NCBI GenBank assembly: GCA_933822405.4 | Contig: CAKOGP040002313.1 | Coordinates: 62,001 to 126,000 of the forward strand | Reading direction: 5' to 3' | DNA: 64,000 nucleotides | DNA from: Cylindrotheca closterium | Taxonomy: Eukaryota > Bacillariophyta > Bacillariophyceae > Bacillariales > Bacillariaceae | Shown here: piece after piece, positions 33,284 to 45,500 of the stretch | Layout of the letters: each line of letters opens with the position of its first letter | Numbering within the stretch: position 1 is the first letter of the stretch | Made by a program: the position numbers and the translations under genes | Notes under the pieces: model-generated | What the model saw: the letters and a program-made list of their open reading frames with translations, nothing else | The model's database searches: none | What the model was told of the DNA's origin: nothing

Positions 33284-33705
33284 CTTCGAACTGAGAAGAA
33301 TTCTCTGGTTGAAGAGAGATGATGGCAACAGCGATGGATGCGCTCCCAGGAAACCGTGGGAGGTAAGTCTCACAGTAATTCCCGCAAACGATGGGAACAA
33401 CAAGGAAACTTCCCCGATGATGATTCAGTTTTTGTTGTTTGTTGCAATCACAAGTCGGGTTAGTCGTTTGAAACTCTGTCACATCCGGGTGTTGCAAATT
33501 GGAGACGTAATGGTTGACGTACGAAATCAAAATTCTGCCATCACTCAAAATCCAAAGTGGTTGTCACTTCTACCTGGTACCTTCTATCACGCAAAAGTGC
33601 AACTCGATCTACATTTACTTGCTGTCGGCGTTCCAAGCAACTCAATTGGCAGATAGTGGATAATCCAAGGGACGAATTCATTCTACACACAACAAGGATT
33701 GGATC
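33284..33705. promoter_or_regulatory. Shared promoter of desaturase and lipoyl synthase
   Basis: 422 bases between two divergent start codons. No supported gene; short frames on both strands show no recognisable content. Divergence of two fatty-acid-related genes suggests, but does not show, coordinated expression. Confidence 0.35.
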
Positions 33706-35217
33706 ATGAAATTTTCGAGTATCTTCTTTGGAGTTTTCCTCGCGCAAGATTGTTCTGCATTTCAACCAACTAGCTCCAGTGGAATTCATCGCGCATCCCC
33801 ATTGCAAGCATCACAACAAAATCTAGTGGAAGAAAAAAGTACCAAGGATGAAGAAAGTGCGCTTCCGTACATTGTTGCTAGAGGAGATGGATCAACTGGT
33901 GGAGGTGGACTTCCTATGCCAAGGGCAGTGGAAGATGATGGATTGAAACGGCCAAAAGTCGGTGCAGAGATGCCAAATGGGTAAGATCGATGGTCGCAAT
34001 GAACCACGGAAACCAACGACTATAACTCTGTGCACACATCTCACACATTTGATACTATAAATCTTTCTTCAGGCGTCCTTCCTGGTTTCGGGTCCCAGCT
34101 CCATCTCTTGCCGCGGAATCAAGATATGTGGAAGTCAAGGATTCTCTCAAAGACCTCAACTTGAATACTGTTTGCGAGGAGGCACAATGTCCCAATGTTG
34201 GAGAATGTTGGAGTGGAGGAACTGGTACAATTATGCTATTGGGTGACACATGCACACGAGGATGCATGTTTTGTGCGGTCAACACTGACTCCAAACCTCC
34301 ACCCCCGGATCCATTTGAACCATTCAAGGTACGCACTGCTTCAAATCTATCATTCGATTATCACAACATGACAATGCTCTAATGCAACGCTTTCCCCCTT
34401 TTCATTCCAAGACTGCAGAGGCAGTAGCACAGTGGGGTGTCGACTACATTGTCTTGACTAGCGTCGATCGAGATGACATTGAAGATGGTGGTGCGGGTCA
34501 CTTTGGGCACACAGTAGAGCTCTTGAAACAGGCCAAGCCAGAACTATTGGTCGAATGCTTAGTATCAGACTTTCAAGGGAACCTAACTTCGGTCGCAACG
34601 CTCGCCACTTCTGGCCTCGATGTTTACGCTCATAACGTCGAGACTGTGGAGCGGTTACAAAAGGTACGACTCGACAATGTGTCAGCACAAAGGGTTTGCT
34701 AGTTTAGGACCTCTTGAAACTCACAAACACCATAATGGTGGACTTTAGTTTGTTCGCGATCCTCGAGCAGGTTACAAACAGAGTCTCTCTACATTGGAGC
34801 ACGCCAAGAAAGTTCAGCCGGGACTCTATACCAAGACAAGCGTGATGCTAGGCCTAGGAGAAACCGATGAAGAAGTCATCCAAACGATGAAGGTGAGTAA
34901 AAGACGTTCCGGCTCTCTCTCCGTTTTACTATTTGCCTCACACTATTTCCTGTCGTTTTTGTACTTAGGACCTGCGGGCCATTGACGTTGATGTGGTGAC
35001 ATTCGGACAATACCTCAGACCAACAGAACAGCATCTTTCTGTTGTAGAGTATGTAAAGCCTGAGAAATTCGATCACTTCCGAGAGATCGGAGAGGAAATG
35101 GGATTCAAGTATGTCGCTTCAGGGCCGTTGGTCCGTAGCTCATACAAGGCTGGTGAATTCTACTTGGAACATATGATCAAGACGGAGCGCGAGCAAAAAG
35201 AGGAAGCTAAAATGTAA
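33706..35217 (+). CDS. LIP1: Lipoyl synthase, predicted plastid-targeted
   Basis: Five exons: 33706-33980, 34073-34328, 34412-34663, 34749-34892 and 34969-35217, giving 391 residues. The leader [21 protein letters not shown] is a signal peptide with Ala-Phe junction at 18/19, the diatom plastid signature. Core: the lipoyl-synthase cluster [12 protein letters not shown] for the auxiliary 4Fe-4S, radical-[42 protein letters not shown], and the C-terminal [13 protein letters not shown] holding the conserved Arg-Ser-Ser ligand region. It inserts two sulfurs into octanoyl groups on lipoyl domains; in the plastid the client would be pyruvate dehydrogenase E2, which feeds fatty-acid synthesis. The four short introns make this the most intron-rich complete gene in the window. 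Confidence 0.95.
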
Positions 35218-35504
35218 AGTATCTTTCTTAGAAAATAAGAGCCATAGAGAAATAGTAAGGAATATCTACAGTAGTAAGAGGACGACTCGTTTTCATCTTG
35301 TAGTCTTCTTTTCGGACCCGAAATTCAAAATGAATCCCTAAATAAGTACCTCCTCCATAATGTCCCCTAAATTTTGAAAACAAAACAAATTCGGACCAGC
35401 TTATCGCCATTTTCATTTTTCAGGACGTATTGACCAGCACATTGTCTCTCGCCTCCTAGCTGTAAACTCTTCCTTTTGGGTTATCAGCAAGTCAAAGTTT
35501 GATC

Positions 35505-38500
35505 ATGTTCGGTAGTGCAAAGAAGAAAAAACAGAATAGTATAACCGAAGGAAAGCATAAGAGTCCTCTAGATGAGTTGAACTTTCTCCTGGATCGCCTG
35601 GAAGGCATTATCTTTCACACCAAACTATCCTATATCAAGTCGCTCCTAGGTTACGCTGAGGAAATTGCAACACCACAAAGATCATCTGTTAATCTCTTTG
35701 GAAGAAAAAGCAATTCTTCAACATCAACGCCAACAAAAGCTTCGCTAAAGAAAAATGACTCAGCTTCTTCACCCAACTTCAAAACACCAGAAAAGACAAA
35801 GGATGGAGACGCAATGTTTATTCCAATGGAATCAGATTCAGTTCAAAACACGGTTGAAATTATTCGAAGAGTTTCAGAATTAGTAGTCTTTGCAGAAAGT
35901 GCGGCAGCCTCTCAGACTGAAGAGAAGCAAGAGTCTGAAAAGTATATCGCTGTCTTTGACTCTTTCTTTGAACGGAATGGACTTGCTCTGATTACAGACA
36001 TCTTGACAGGGGCTTCATTTGACCTTCGAACGATCAGGGACGAGGAGAGAGTGAATGTTGATTCTGACCAATCGCCCAAGAAAAATGATCTGGCTTCAAT
36101 TGAAGAGCTATTAGAAGGTTTTGATATGGACGAGCACAAGTACTTGCTACTCCCACCCTTGCCAATAGCGATCCAAGCAATTCAATCTGTTTCCATTTTG
36201 GTACAAAACGTGAAGCGCGCCACGTCTCTCTTCTTCATACTATCCAACAATCACATCACCCAGCTGATCAATGCCCCGCTTGAAAAGTACGACATAGCTG
36301 ATAGAATGAAACGCGACGATGACGGCAATCAAATGTCACCGCGTCGTTCCGGTAGTCAAGAACTTGCCGAGCTTTCAACCAATTTTGTTAACTTCCTCAA
36401 GTCACTAGCACTTCGAATGAATGCAGAAACGCTCCAGTTTTTCTTGACATATCCTCAGGATGCTGCAGAGAATCCTGAAGCAACAACCTTACAAGAATCC
36501 AAGAATTCTGAAGATTCGACCGAGCAAGATGCCGAAGACAAACCATTAGACGAAATGGAAGGAACGACGACTCAAGAAGAAGAAGAAGACCAAGTCGAAA
36601 CTGAAGCGCAAAATATTCCATACGAACGGATACGAGTTGAGTTTCCATTGTATGAGAGAGCCCTTGAATTTTGCTCAACCCATAATGACTCCTTCATTCG
36701 CATCACAGCCATGAATATATGTCTGAATACTCTTCGTCTCTCAGTGGTCGGTTCCGAAGAGGATGACGGGCAAAATCAAGACTCGTCGCTTGAGTCGCCT
36801 GATGGAGTTTTGCACAATGCAAGAGCCTTGCCAATGCGAGAAAGATTGGCTATTGCCCAATTCGTTTGTTCCCCGCGGCGAGTGGAGCGTCTCATATCGC
36901 CAATTTTCACAAAGCTTGCTCAATTTTGGGGTGTAATGGAGGAGCAGTATCGCGAGCTGGACAAGATCAAGGTTCAGAGACTTCCAAAGCCCAGCGACGA
37001 TGCTAATGCCAGTGGGCAGCTCAAGACAGAAAAGGCAAAATTGTCTGCAAAGCGAAAGAAAGCCGAAGATTCATTCAGTGACACAGCTGCTTGTGTGCAA
37101 GATGAACTGCTGCTGCTGGAAGATGTTCTCAGTGTGGGGCTTACGACACTCAACGAGCAAACTATCGAGATGATGTTTGCGACGTTTGTGTATCCTCTGC
37201 TCTTACAGCCCCTTCTGCTATACTTCCAGCGTTCTACTGTACCTAGTAACGTCTTGTACGCAGACCCTGTGTTCTTATCGTATCTAGGACTCGGGGTTGC
37301 GGATTCCAGCACGGAAGGTGGCGAAAACTCGACAATATCCGCCCCGGCGAAATCGGCTCTCTTTCTCCTTACCGCTGTGTTCCAATTTGTCACCAATCGG
37401 CCGCTTCTGAAGTTGCTATTCACTGCTCTATTCCATCCGCTTTCTCCAAGCTCGACCGGAGAAACGACGATCCGTGTCGATCCTGAGATCGTATGCTTGG
37501 ATAAAGACAGAAACATTGTGCTTCGAGTCGATCTGCAGAATGACGACAGCCAGGAAGCAAAGATCAACCGCGAAACGTATGATTTTGGAATCTCTTCTGC
37601 AACGAAGCGTTCTTCAGGAAAGTCGAGGTCGATCGAAAATAGTAGTGACAGCTGTGTGTTTGTCTTATCACCAGCACTCGCCGAAATATTGCGATTCAAT
37701 GGCGAAGATGGAGCTCTTGTGGCTAAATCACGCAACAACCCCTACCGCAAGGCGATATTTCAATGCTTTGCGCTGTCTAGTGAGCTCTCTGATCTTTCAC
37801 CCCTTGCAGTCTTCCCTGTCGATGCTGCCTTTTCTGCTTTGGATGGCGAGTTTGTGTCAGATATTGTTTTTGGGGTTGATGTTGTCGCTCACGCCAAAAA
37901 GCATCAAAGTTATGGGGCTTTATCTGAAAAACAGATCGACCGTCTGGACGACCGTGACATTGGTGGAGCAGGGATAGGAGTGAAGTCTAGATTCTCATTG
38001 GGTGATGATTCGGATGGTGATTATGTGACTCAGGTTCTTAGTTCCTTCCAAAAATGTCTAGCGAAAGCACGACCAGGAGCAAAGGGTAAGTGTGCTTTCT
38101 TCGATTTTGTTTTCGTTGTTCTACTCTCATATCTCGCTACTATAGGCACATGGAAGCTTGACTACAGAGTCGCTGCCGCACATGCAGTCCTTTGTGCAAT
38201 TCAAAGGAATCCAGTAGCGCAAAAGAATGCAAAGGAAGTATTTTGCACTCGCTATCGTGAAGCCTCAGCTTTCTTGGCATCTATTCCCAAAGGCTTGGAG
38301 CGATTTGGAGATTCGAATTTGAGGCCAACCTATGACAAGACCAATGGGGAAGATGACAAGAGAAAAGCATATCAAGGAATCCTCATGAATAGAATCTTCC
38401 GAGGTGATGCACAATCCGTCGCCCTTATGGATCAATTGATGCGATTAAAGTCAGAAAGTTCTTCTAGCATGTTTGTGCCAGTAGCAAGCCGAGGGAGCTA

Positions 38501-39454
38501 CAAAATGCTCTGCAAACAAAGTTGTCAGTTCCCACTGCTTGAACCTGGAACTTTCAATGCAGCTCTACAAGAAGCAGTGGAGAGTGCGCGCTCGTGGGCC
38601 AGCATGGATGCCTTTTGCAAAATCTTGGAAAGCGCTGAAAGGACTAACGGGGCATCGATTCGCCGAGCTGTTACAGGCGGTATTGCGGTGAAAGAAGATT
38701 CGGGCATCGTTCCGACCTACAGGTTGAATTTGTCCTATGGACCAATGTCTCGGAGCATGGAAATTCCAATGTTTCAAGAAGATACCAGCAGTAAGTCATA
38801 TACTGATGCAGAGCCTGGGTCAGTGGTCAGCCTTGTTGGTCGAACTGCGTTCCCTTGTGTTTGTGAAGTGCCCCCTGCTTGTGCCCCTCTGTTTTCTGCT
38901 GAGGGAGCCAAAGTAGTTTCACAAGGAATCACGTGGCAATCTCTGTACCTTGTAGTTCTAGGGTGGAATTTGGTGCTTGCAGAACCTGAACGAAAGTAAG
39001 TATAACATTGATTCACATGTCCTCGGATCTTTGTTGGACGTCTCAAACAAACCTCACTTCCATTTCTACTTCTCCTCACAGGTCCAGTGGTAATGGCCGT
39101 GTGGTAATGGTATGTCGACTCGAAAACCTTAGTGTTGGAGTAGATACAGGGGAATTTCCACAAAGTACTGCAGCTCGTCGATTAATCGTATCACATGATG
39201 GACAAGATGAAACGCCACCGGGTCTGTTCATGTTTGAATCGCCACCGACACGACGAGAGGAAGGTGTATTTGTTCACCTTTCCAAATTCCGAACAACGTT
39301 GGATATTTGGTTTGAGAACCAAAAGGCCCTTGATTTGGCCTTTGTCAAGGTGAAGCGATTCATTGCTTTAGCCAAAGCACATCGTGGGCATTTGCTGCAA
39401 GAGTACTTGCTGCAACAGGCGAAAGAAGGAGCAGACATGGTGCAAGAGAAGTAA
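35505..39454 (+). CDS. CLEC16A/GOP-1 homologue (FPL domain)
   Basis: Exons 35505-38085, 38146-38995 and 39082-39454 give 1267 residues. The FPL-domain pattern of CLEC16A is visible: FF--NGLALITDIL near the start, a helical core, SLFFILSNNHITQLI, NFVNFLKSLALRMNAETLQFFLT, then FPLYERALEFC-THNDSFIRITAMNICLN. Animal and plant relatives act in endosomal trafficking and mitophagy. The middle intron (38086-38145, GTAAGT...TATAG) is 60 bases without a stop, so an unspliced reading adds a spurious hydrophobic segment. The stop at 39452-39454 overlaps a GTAAGT (39451 onward), so splicing to an acceptor near 39501 could give a slightly different C-terminus. A linker at about 36480-36610 is acidic. Confidence 0.8.
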
Positions 39455-39607
39455 GTCGACGGATGTAGAATATGATCATAGTTAAAATAATTAATGTTCT
39501 AGAATCCAATTTTGCAATAGCAAGCACTTGAAAATGATAGTAAGGCTTTCAAATCGTGAAATAAACTACATTGTATTGATTTTAAAAAATCGTTCGTTGA
39601 TCAATTT

Positions 39608-40141
39608 CTAAAGTAGCTGTGGACAATCCACACTTTTGTGTCCTTCAGAAGCACAGCTTGAACATAGTTCAATGCTAGCATTCTCTTCCTCTATTGGCTC
39701 CAACATTCCCAAATTGTATGCCTGAATCATTCTTTCTTCAAAACATGTCCCCGCAATTGGTCCAAACCGACGATCTTGCTCGAAATTCTCTGGCACCTGG
39801 AAAAATCGCGTCACCAAATCAAATGTCTTTTGTGTTGTCGGGTCCAACATTGCTTTTCCTTTTCTATGGTAGGACAAGTTCTTGTGAATATAAGTAGGCA
39901 CATATTCTGCCTCTTTCTTTTTATCGTCTTCTTTGTCGGGAGTAATGACCTTTGCCCTTCCATAGCGAATCTTCTTTTGCGGCGTCTCCGAAAGAGTGGA
40001 TTGGGTGGGACGAGGGCTGTCATCCTCAATTTCAATTGGGACTTCTTTACGCTTTTTTCCTGAATCACTCTCTTGGTTACCGAAAAACAAACGACGCTTG
40101 GCAGATGCGTTGCTCTTCTTCTTTCGTGTACCCACTGGCAT
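39608..40141 (-). CDS. Zinc-knuckle (CCHC) protein, unrecognised
   Basis: Single exon, 177 residues, ATG 40141. A basic N-terminus (TRKKKSNASAKRRLFF, GKKRKEVPIEIEDDSP) suggests nuclear location. The C-terminal end CSSCASEGHKSVDC is a CxxCx4Hx4C-type zinc knuckle just before the stop. No other domain is recognised. A nucleic-acid-binding role is likely from the knuckle and the charge. Convergent with the CLEC16A homologue. Confidence 0.65.
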   Translation of the reverse strand: MPVGTRKKKSNASAKRRLFFGNQESDSGKKRKEVPIEIEDDSPRPTQSTLSETPQKKIRYGRAKVITPDKEDDKKKEAEYVPTYIHKNLSYHRKGKAMLDPTTQKTFDLVTRFFQVPENFEQDRRFGPIAGTCFEERMIQAYNLGMLEPIEEENASIELCSSCASEGHKSVDCPQLL

Positions 40142-42556
40142 GGCAAAGGATTTTTAGTTTGGTAAAAATGCCTCCACTTTCCACGTTTTGCCGTCTTGAC
40201 TTCCCGCCGTATGAGGTTTATTAGCGATGCGCACACACCAGTACATAAATAGTCGGAGAAACGAGTCACGTTGGATCCATTCGTGTTGGTCAACTTTCTG
40301 GCATTTTTTTAACCAGCTCTCCAGGGGAGGGGAAATCGGTATGGAGCTTGTTTGGGGGTATCGTGCTGTAGAGTATCGTATAATAGTACACCCAGCAGAT
40401 TTGGCGGGGTGGTACAATTTACTGTAGGCATGGAAATTCAGTTGTGGCAAATGCGTGTCATGGGCAAAGAAGAAAAGTGATAGATATATATAAAACCAGG
40501 TGAAATTGTTGTCGTTGGGTGATTGATTCCGCTTTTATGTATTATATCAAACAGAGATGCATGAATCCTGATCTCTTGTAGGTCAGCGCAATGGATGTAG
40601 ATCCTTTTCTTTCCACCAGCAGGTACCAGTGGGTCCGGACTCTTCCACAAAACAGTTGTTAGGGGACTTGGTCCTTAGGATGGACAAAGTGATGGAGAAT
40701 GCGGCATTGAGGCACCGGAGCACGGCAGTAGGCCGTGTGTTTTCACCAGCTTTTGCCACTCCTCCCAATCTACCGAGGGTTTGTTCAGTACTGCCCGGCG
40801 CTTGACCAAGAGCATGCACCAGGCAACCTTTGGAAGGTTGGTTGGGCCCATATCGAACTGGGAATGAATCCCGTCGTTGACCTGTCGGCTGTGCTCACGT
40901 AGCTGCACATTATCCTCCAAGTGTTGCACCAAGTTCCAATGTTCCCACATCTGGAACCCCATCAAGATCAGCTGGTGTGATAGATGAGAAACCCACAAAG
41001 TGGGAGAGCTGCCTCCCATGTAACTGTAGGTATTCTTCCTGCAAGGGGCCCATTGACAAGACAGCCGTCCTTCCAAGAGTCCTTGGTAGCCAATGCATTG
41101 TTGAGAGCAGAAGGCCCTACAGAGGCGGCCAGGGACACCCCATAGGGAAGGAAGGGACGGATCACGGACACCTTGGATAAGGAGGAGGATGGCATGTTTG
41201 ATGGCCAGGTTCTCACTTGGGTGTCCAACAAACCTATTCCGAATGGTCAATAATTTGTTGTGATGCTGGATTATTTGTGTTTGGATAGTTGTTCTTTTGT
41301 GGGAAGAGGCGGTGCATGCTCCGCGTTGTTCCTCTGTTGTGCGATTGTCTCTGGCACGTCCCCCAAAACTGTCATCTTGGCCCTTCTCCACCGTCTTCCT
41401 GTTCATCCACAGCAAAATACAATGAGGAGTCTAACTGCCAATGGGCAGACTCGATTCAATATGTATGAAAGCAATATCTGATTGACAGCATATCACAGCC
41501 TAGACATGAAGTTCCATAGCAGCTAGCAAAGGGAGACGCTGCCTTGTGTGACACTCAACAAATGAAAAGAACCCAAAACACTCCTAAAAAAGATTCCAAC
41601 AGCCAAGAAGATTACATTGACTACCTATGCGCAGGCAGGGCACAGACAAGCGCCGTTTTGGATAGAATCGCTGCCTAGCAGTTGTGAATTGCCAAACGAA
41701 TTGGTGCTACAAAGACACTGCCCCAACAGACGAATATCAAGTTAAATAAGACTTATTCTGAAGAAAGCAACGCTGCTGCTGAGATCAATCAGCACGACCA
41801 AACGACAGAGGTCAATATGCACACGAATTGCCCACTTGCATATGTCAATAGTGGCACTTCATCTTTGACCAAAAATACCGACCATAAGCTTCATGACGAT
41901 CGACCTTGGGCGCCAACAACAACCCAAGGTCGTCCAAATGATGTCGAAAGAAGAAAGACTTCATTCCTTTGAGTACTACTATGTTGCGGCATTGATCATC
42001 TGCATAGAGAGCAACCGCCGTTTCGAACGAATGTCCGGAGAGTTGGGGAGATTGTCTTTACATGTGATTGCCATCATGAGGACGATCACGTCTGGGTCAC
42101 GATATCGTCGGAATGCTTTTTTATTGTTTTAACCGCGATTTTCGTTATCTCACTTGGAATGGAATTTCTTCCTGGTGTTATTACCGTGCTTGCGATCTTT
42201 TTCCTGAGTTTATTAGCTCGATGCGTAAAAGAGCGAGAGGCAAGAAGACCTGGCGAGTACCCACCATGCTGTTGATTGATTCTATGTTCGTCTTAGTGCG
42301 GGTCCGAATAGCCAATATTATGACCCTAGAATAGCCGAAGAGTAAACATGCTGTCCTTACACCACTTTAGCATTTGTAGTTGATGGATGTGGAAAATTTT
42401 TGGTCTTTCAAAAAATTCATTTGCAAACAATGAACCAAACTAATATGAGGCGTAGCACATGCGCTAATCATCCTCTAGCAACAAACTCAGTAGAGAGCAA
42501 CAGAAGCGGCAAGAACTAACGATGGTTCAAAGCGAATCTCGGCGACCTTATCCACA
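40142..42556. other. Gene-poor 2.4 kb region
   Basis: Apart from the decayed element at 40640-41420 no gene is supported. Plus frames at 41893-42132 and 42113-42334 are short and unrecognised. Sequence between 41420 and 42550 has scattered stops in all frames. Confidence 0.5.
40640..41420 (-). pseudogene. Decayed probable non-LTR retroelement fragment
   Basis: Minus frames overlap in a staggered way. One frame reads LNNALATKDSWKDGC...GFLIYHTS, a second continues PADLDGVPDVGTLELG, and a third ends with FQMWEHWNLVQH, NDGIHSQFDMGPTNLP and VDWEEWQKLVKT. The 'MW--(R)N--H ... I--QF--G---L ... S---W---V' pattern resembles the C-terminal part of reverse-transcriptase ORFs common in diatom genomes, here broken by frameshifts. 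It is less AT-rich than its surroundings. The identification is by pattern memory only. Confidence 0.35.
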
Positions 42557-45500
42557 TCACTTAATTGTTGACGTGACGTAACCATTGTAGTCCAGTCGAA
42601 CTCCCAAATTGGCGACCAAACCCGACGCAGTATACTGATTCAACTCTTTCATAAAATCAGAGAGATCAGCATTAAATACTTCTCCAAATCGTCCCACCAT
42701 TCGTTGGAAGGATTCGCTGATCACTTCTCGTCCGACACGCCTTGTTTGACGGTCGTTCAAAGCCTGCCTTTCCTTTTTCGTGGACATGAGTTCCATATGA
42801 ATTGTCTTTTTCTTGCCTCGACCAGGCGTGATACGTCGTTCATTGAGATTCCTTTGAACCGTCAATTGCTTTTCCGCAGCAAGGATCGACGAATCATCGT
42901 AAATACGAGTCGCGTCCATGAATCGCTTCATCTGGTCTGTAAAGAGCAAAACGGTATTCAAGAGCTTTGTCAGACTACGAACCAAATCTCGATTCGTAAG
43001 TAGACATGCTTCAAGAGTACGTTCCAAAAATGCTTCGTGTACTTGAAGAATGTCATCAACGGTTTGCTGTCGGTTATCAATTGTCTCATTTGCTTCAATG
43101 GCTGTCATCATTTCGGTCCAGTTGTTTTCAATGACTTCGAACGACATGTAGTACAGAAAGTTTTGCACAAAGTGAAGCATTTGTTGTCTCAAAAGGAACG
43201 TAGGCCCAAGCAAACCTCGAAGAGCTCCTAGCTTCTTGAGGATTTGATGATCTCGCCAAACTCGAATCAGACGTCGTTCAACATGTTTGGTGAATAGGAG
43301 ATGACGGAACAAAAGCTTGTACTTGTCCATGGCATGATGTGATAGGACCAGCGATATTGGGAACGGAATGAAGGAAAAATCAATGACAAACACCTCAATT
43401 CCAGAGTTACCACTGCTTGACTCTCCGTAGGCAGTTCGAGATGGAGTCGATGGCATCCTATCCGCCAGAGTGCCATACCTACTTTCCAGATAAGCGATTG
43501 TACTCTTGCCCGAAAACCTACAACGGAGTGCTTGTGGAACAAGAGGGCGCTTCTCTTCTTCGCCGTCGCCAGTTCTGCGGTGTTGCTCAGACTGCTGAAT
43601 GGAAGCATTCAGCCAGTTTTGGACTCGACCGACGGAAACTTCACTAGCTTTCTTTCGAAGTTCATCTTCCGCTACATCGAGAAAGTTCATGACAAAGTCA
43701 CCCTGATCAAGCAAAAAGTACCGCTTCATGACATCCATCGACTCTGTAAGCATAAACTTTTCTTTCATGAGTAGCACTAGAACCCTTGATGCGCTTTGAT
43801 ACATGGAATCAATATAGGCCACAATCGCAGACGAATCCGAATTGAAAGGAAGCTTCGGGATCTTTTGGGAATTGCCATCCAGAAATGCACCCACATCGAC
43901 TTGACACGCATGAACTGCATTCCAGTACTTTCCAGTTGTCATTATCCTTTCCTTCGTCCATTCGTCCGATGTGACACCCTCCAGAATATTGTCTTCATCA
44001 ATGCTGAACATGGCCATCCAGTCATCACCATCGAATTGAGTTGCGTCAAATTCGCTCGACGATTGCTGCACCATAAACTCTTTGTATGGATCATTCAGTC
44101 TCCCCGACTCGAGCCATTCTGCCATCATGTCAAGATATGGAATGGATGCATTTTCCAGTAGGATGCCCAATACCTTTTTGGCGACCATATCTCCCATGTA
44201 CACTTGTCGTTCCAGGGACCAAAGTGCATTGATCAAAGCGCCACCTTTGGTATCACGCACTGCCCTTGTAGCATGTTCCAAGATGGACATGGAGTGCAAC
44301 GTAGGAGTTATTTGAAAGAAAATATTCTTCATGGTCAATAACGAGTCAGAACCACTGTTGTTGCGATGTTGGCGTTCCAATTGGACCACAAAATCTACAT
44401 AGTCCTGCAACAAGGTATCCAACCCTTCACAAAAGGCTTGCATCACTCGACCGTGATCGTATCCTGGATGATGCGACGTGACAAAGTGCTGCACTCGGTT
44501 ATATGAAGTGGACATGGGCAGAATCTGTTCCACCAAATGATGCAAACTCATTTCAAAGTCGATCCCGTCGGTTCCGCTCAAATGAAAGCCAAAGGATGGA
44601 GAAGCAGCACCCCCCTTTTGCTGTTGCTTCATCCGAATGTGTCGTCCTTCCAATCCCAAAAATGAACCAATGACTTCCTCAATGATAATCTTCTCCCTTA
44701 CTTTGGAGGTCATTTCCATTCGATCTTGCGGTGACAGTTCTATTTGCGATTCAAATTCCGCCTCTCGTCGTTTTGGATGCAACAAGTAGGAGGAAGTCAT
44801 GAACAGCCTCTCGCCAACACAACTTGACGTCTCACCATCGCCCGCAACAGCCCATGGTGGACATGGGGGAGATGAAAATGGAATAAATTGAAATGTCTGA
44901 CTTTTGCAAGGCAATAGCTTATCATGATGTTGCAATTGATCCAACGACTCTTGTGCTTGTGACTGTCCAAAGGAATCCGTCAGTAGTGTCAATGACCCAT
45001 GATGGGACATGGACAATACGCCCCCGGTCGTCACATGCCGCAACAATATAGGAACTCCAGCACGAACAGGTAACCCCAACTTTGTCGAAGGATGATGATG
45101 ATTGGTCTTATAAGAGTCGACTGCCGCCTTTCCCACCAAAAGCTTTTTTCCTGGTTCCGCCACAAAGACTTGCCAAAAGGTATCTTCTTCATCTTCTCTG
45201 TCTGACGACGCAAATATGGGAAGAAACAAGAGTTCCAATCCATATCGTTCGTTTTTGTATGCTCCCAAAGCATGTTGTGAGGATGCCAAGATTCGAATGA
45301 GATCCCCATGTCGCAATTCTGGACAACCAGTAGTAGCATCCAATTTATCAATGGTCAAAGCTTCTTCTGGTTTTCCCAAACCCAGTCCTCTGCAGTCCAC
45401 CGCCGAATCATCCACTTGATCCTCCGTCAAATCTTTTTCTCTTTGAATCGTGGTGTTGGTAGCACAGGATCGAAGCATAATTCCAGAATGATGTGTGAGA

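Noticed and set aside
38086..38145. Transmembrane helix in the CLEC16A homologue
   Set aside because: Coincides exactly with a GT-AG intron of usual length whose removal keeps the frame.
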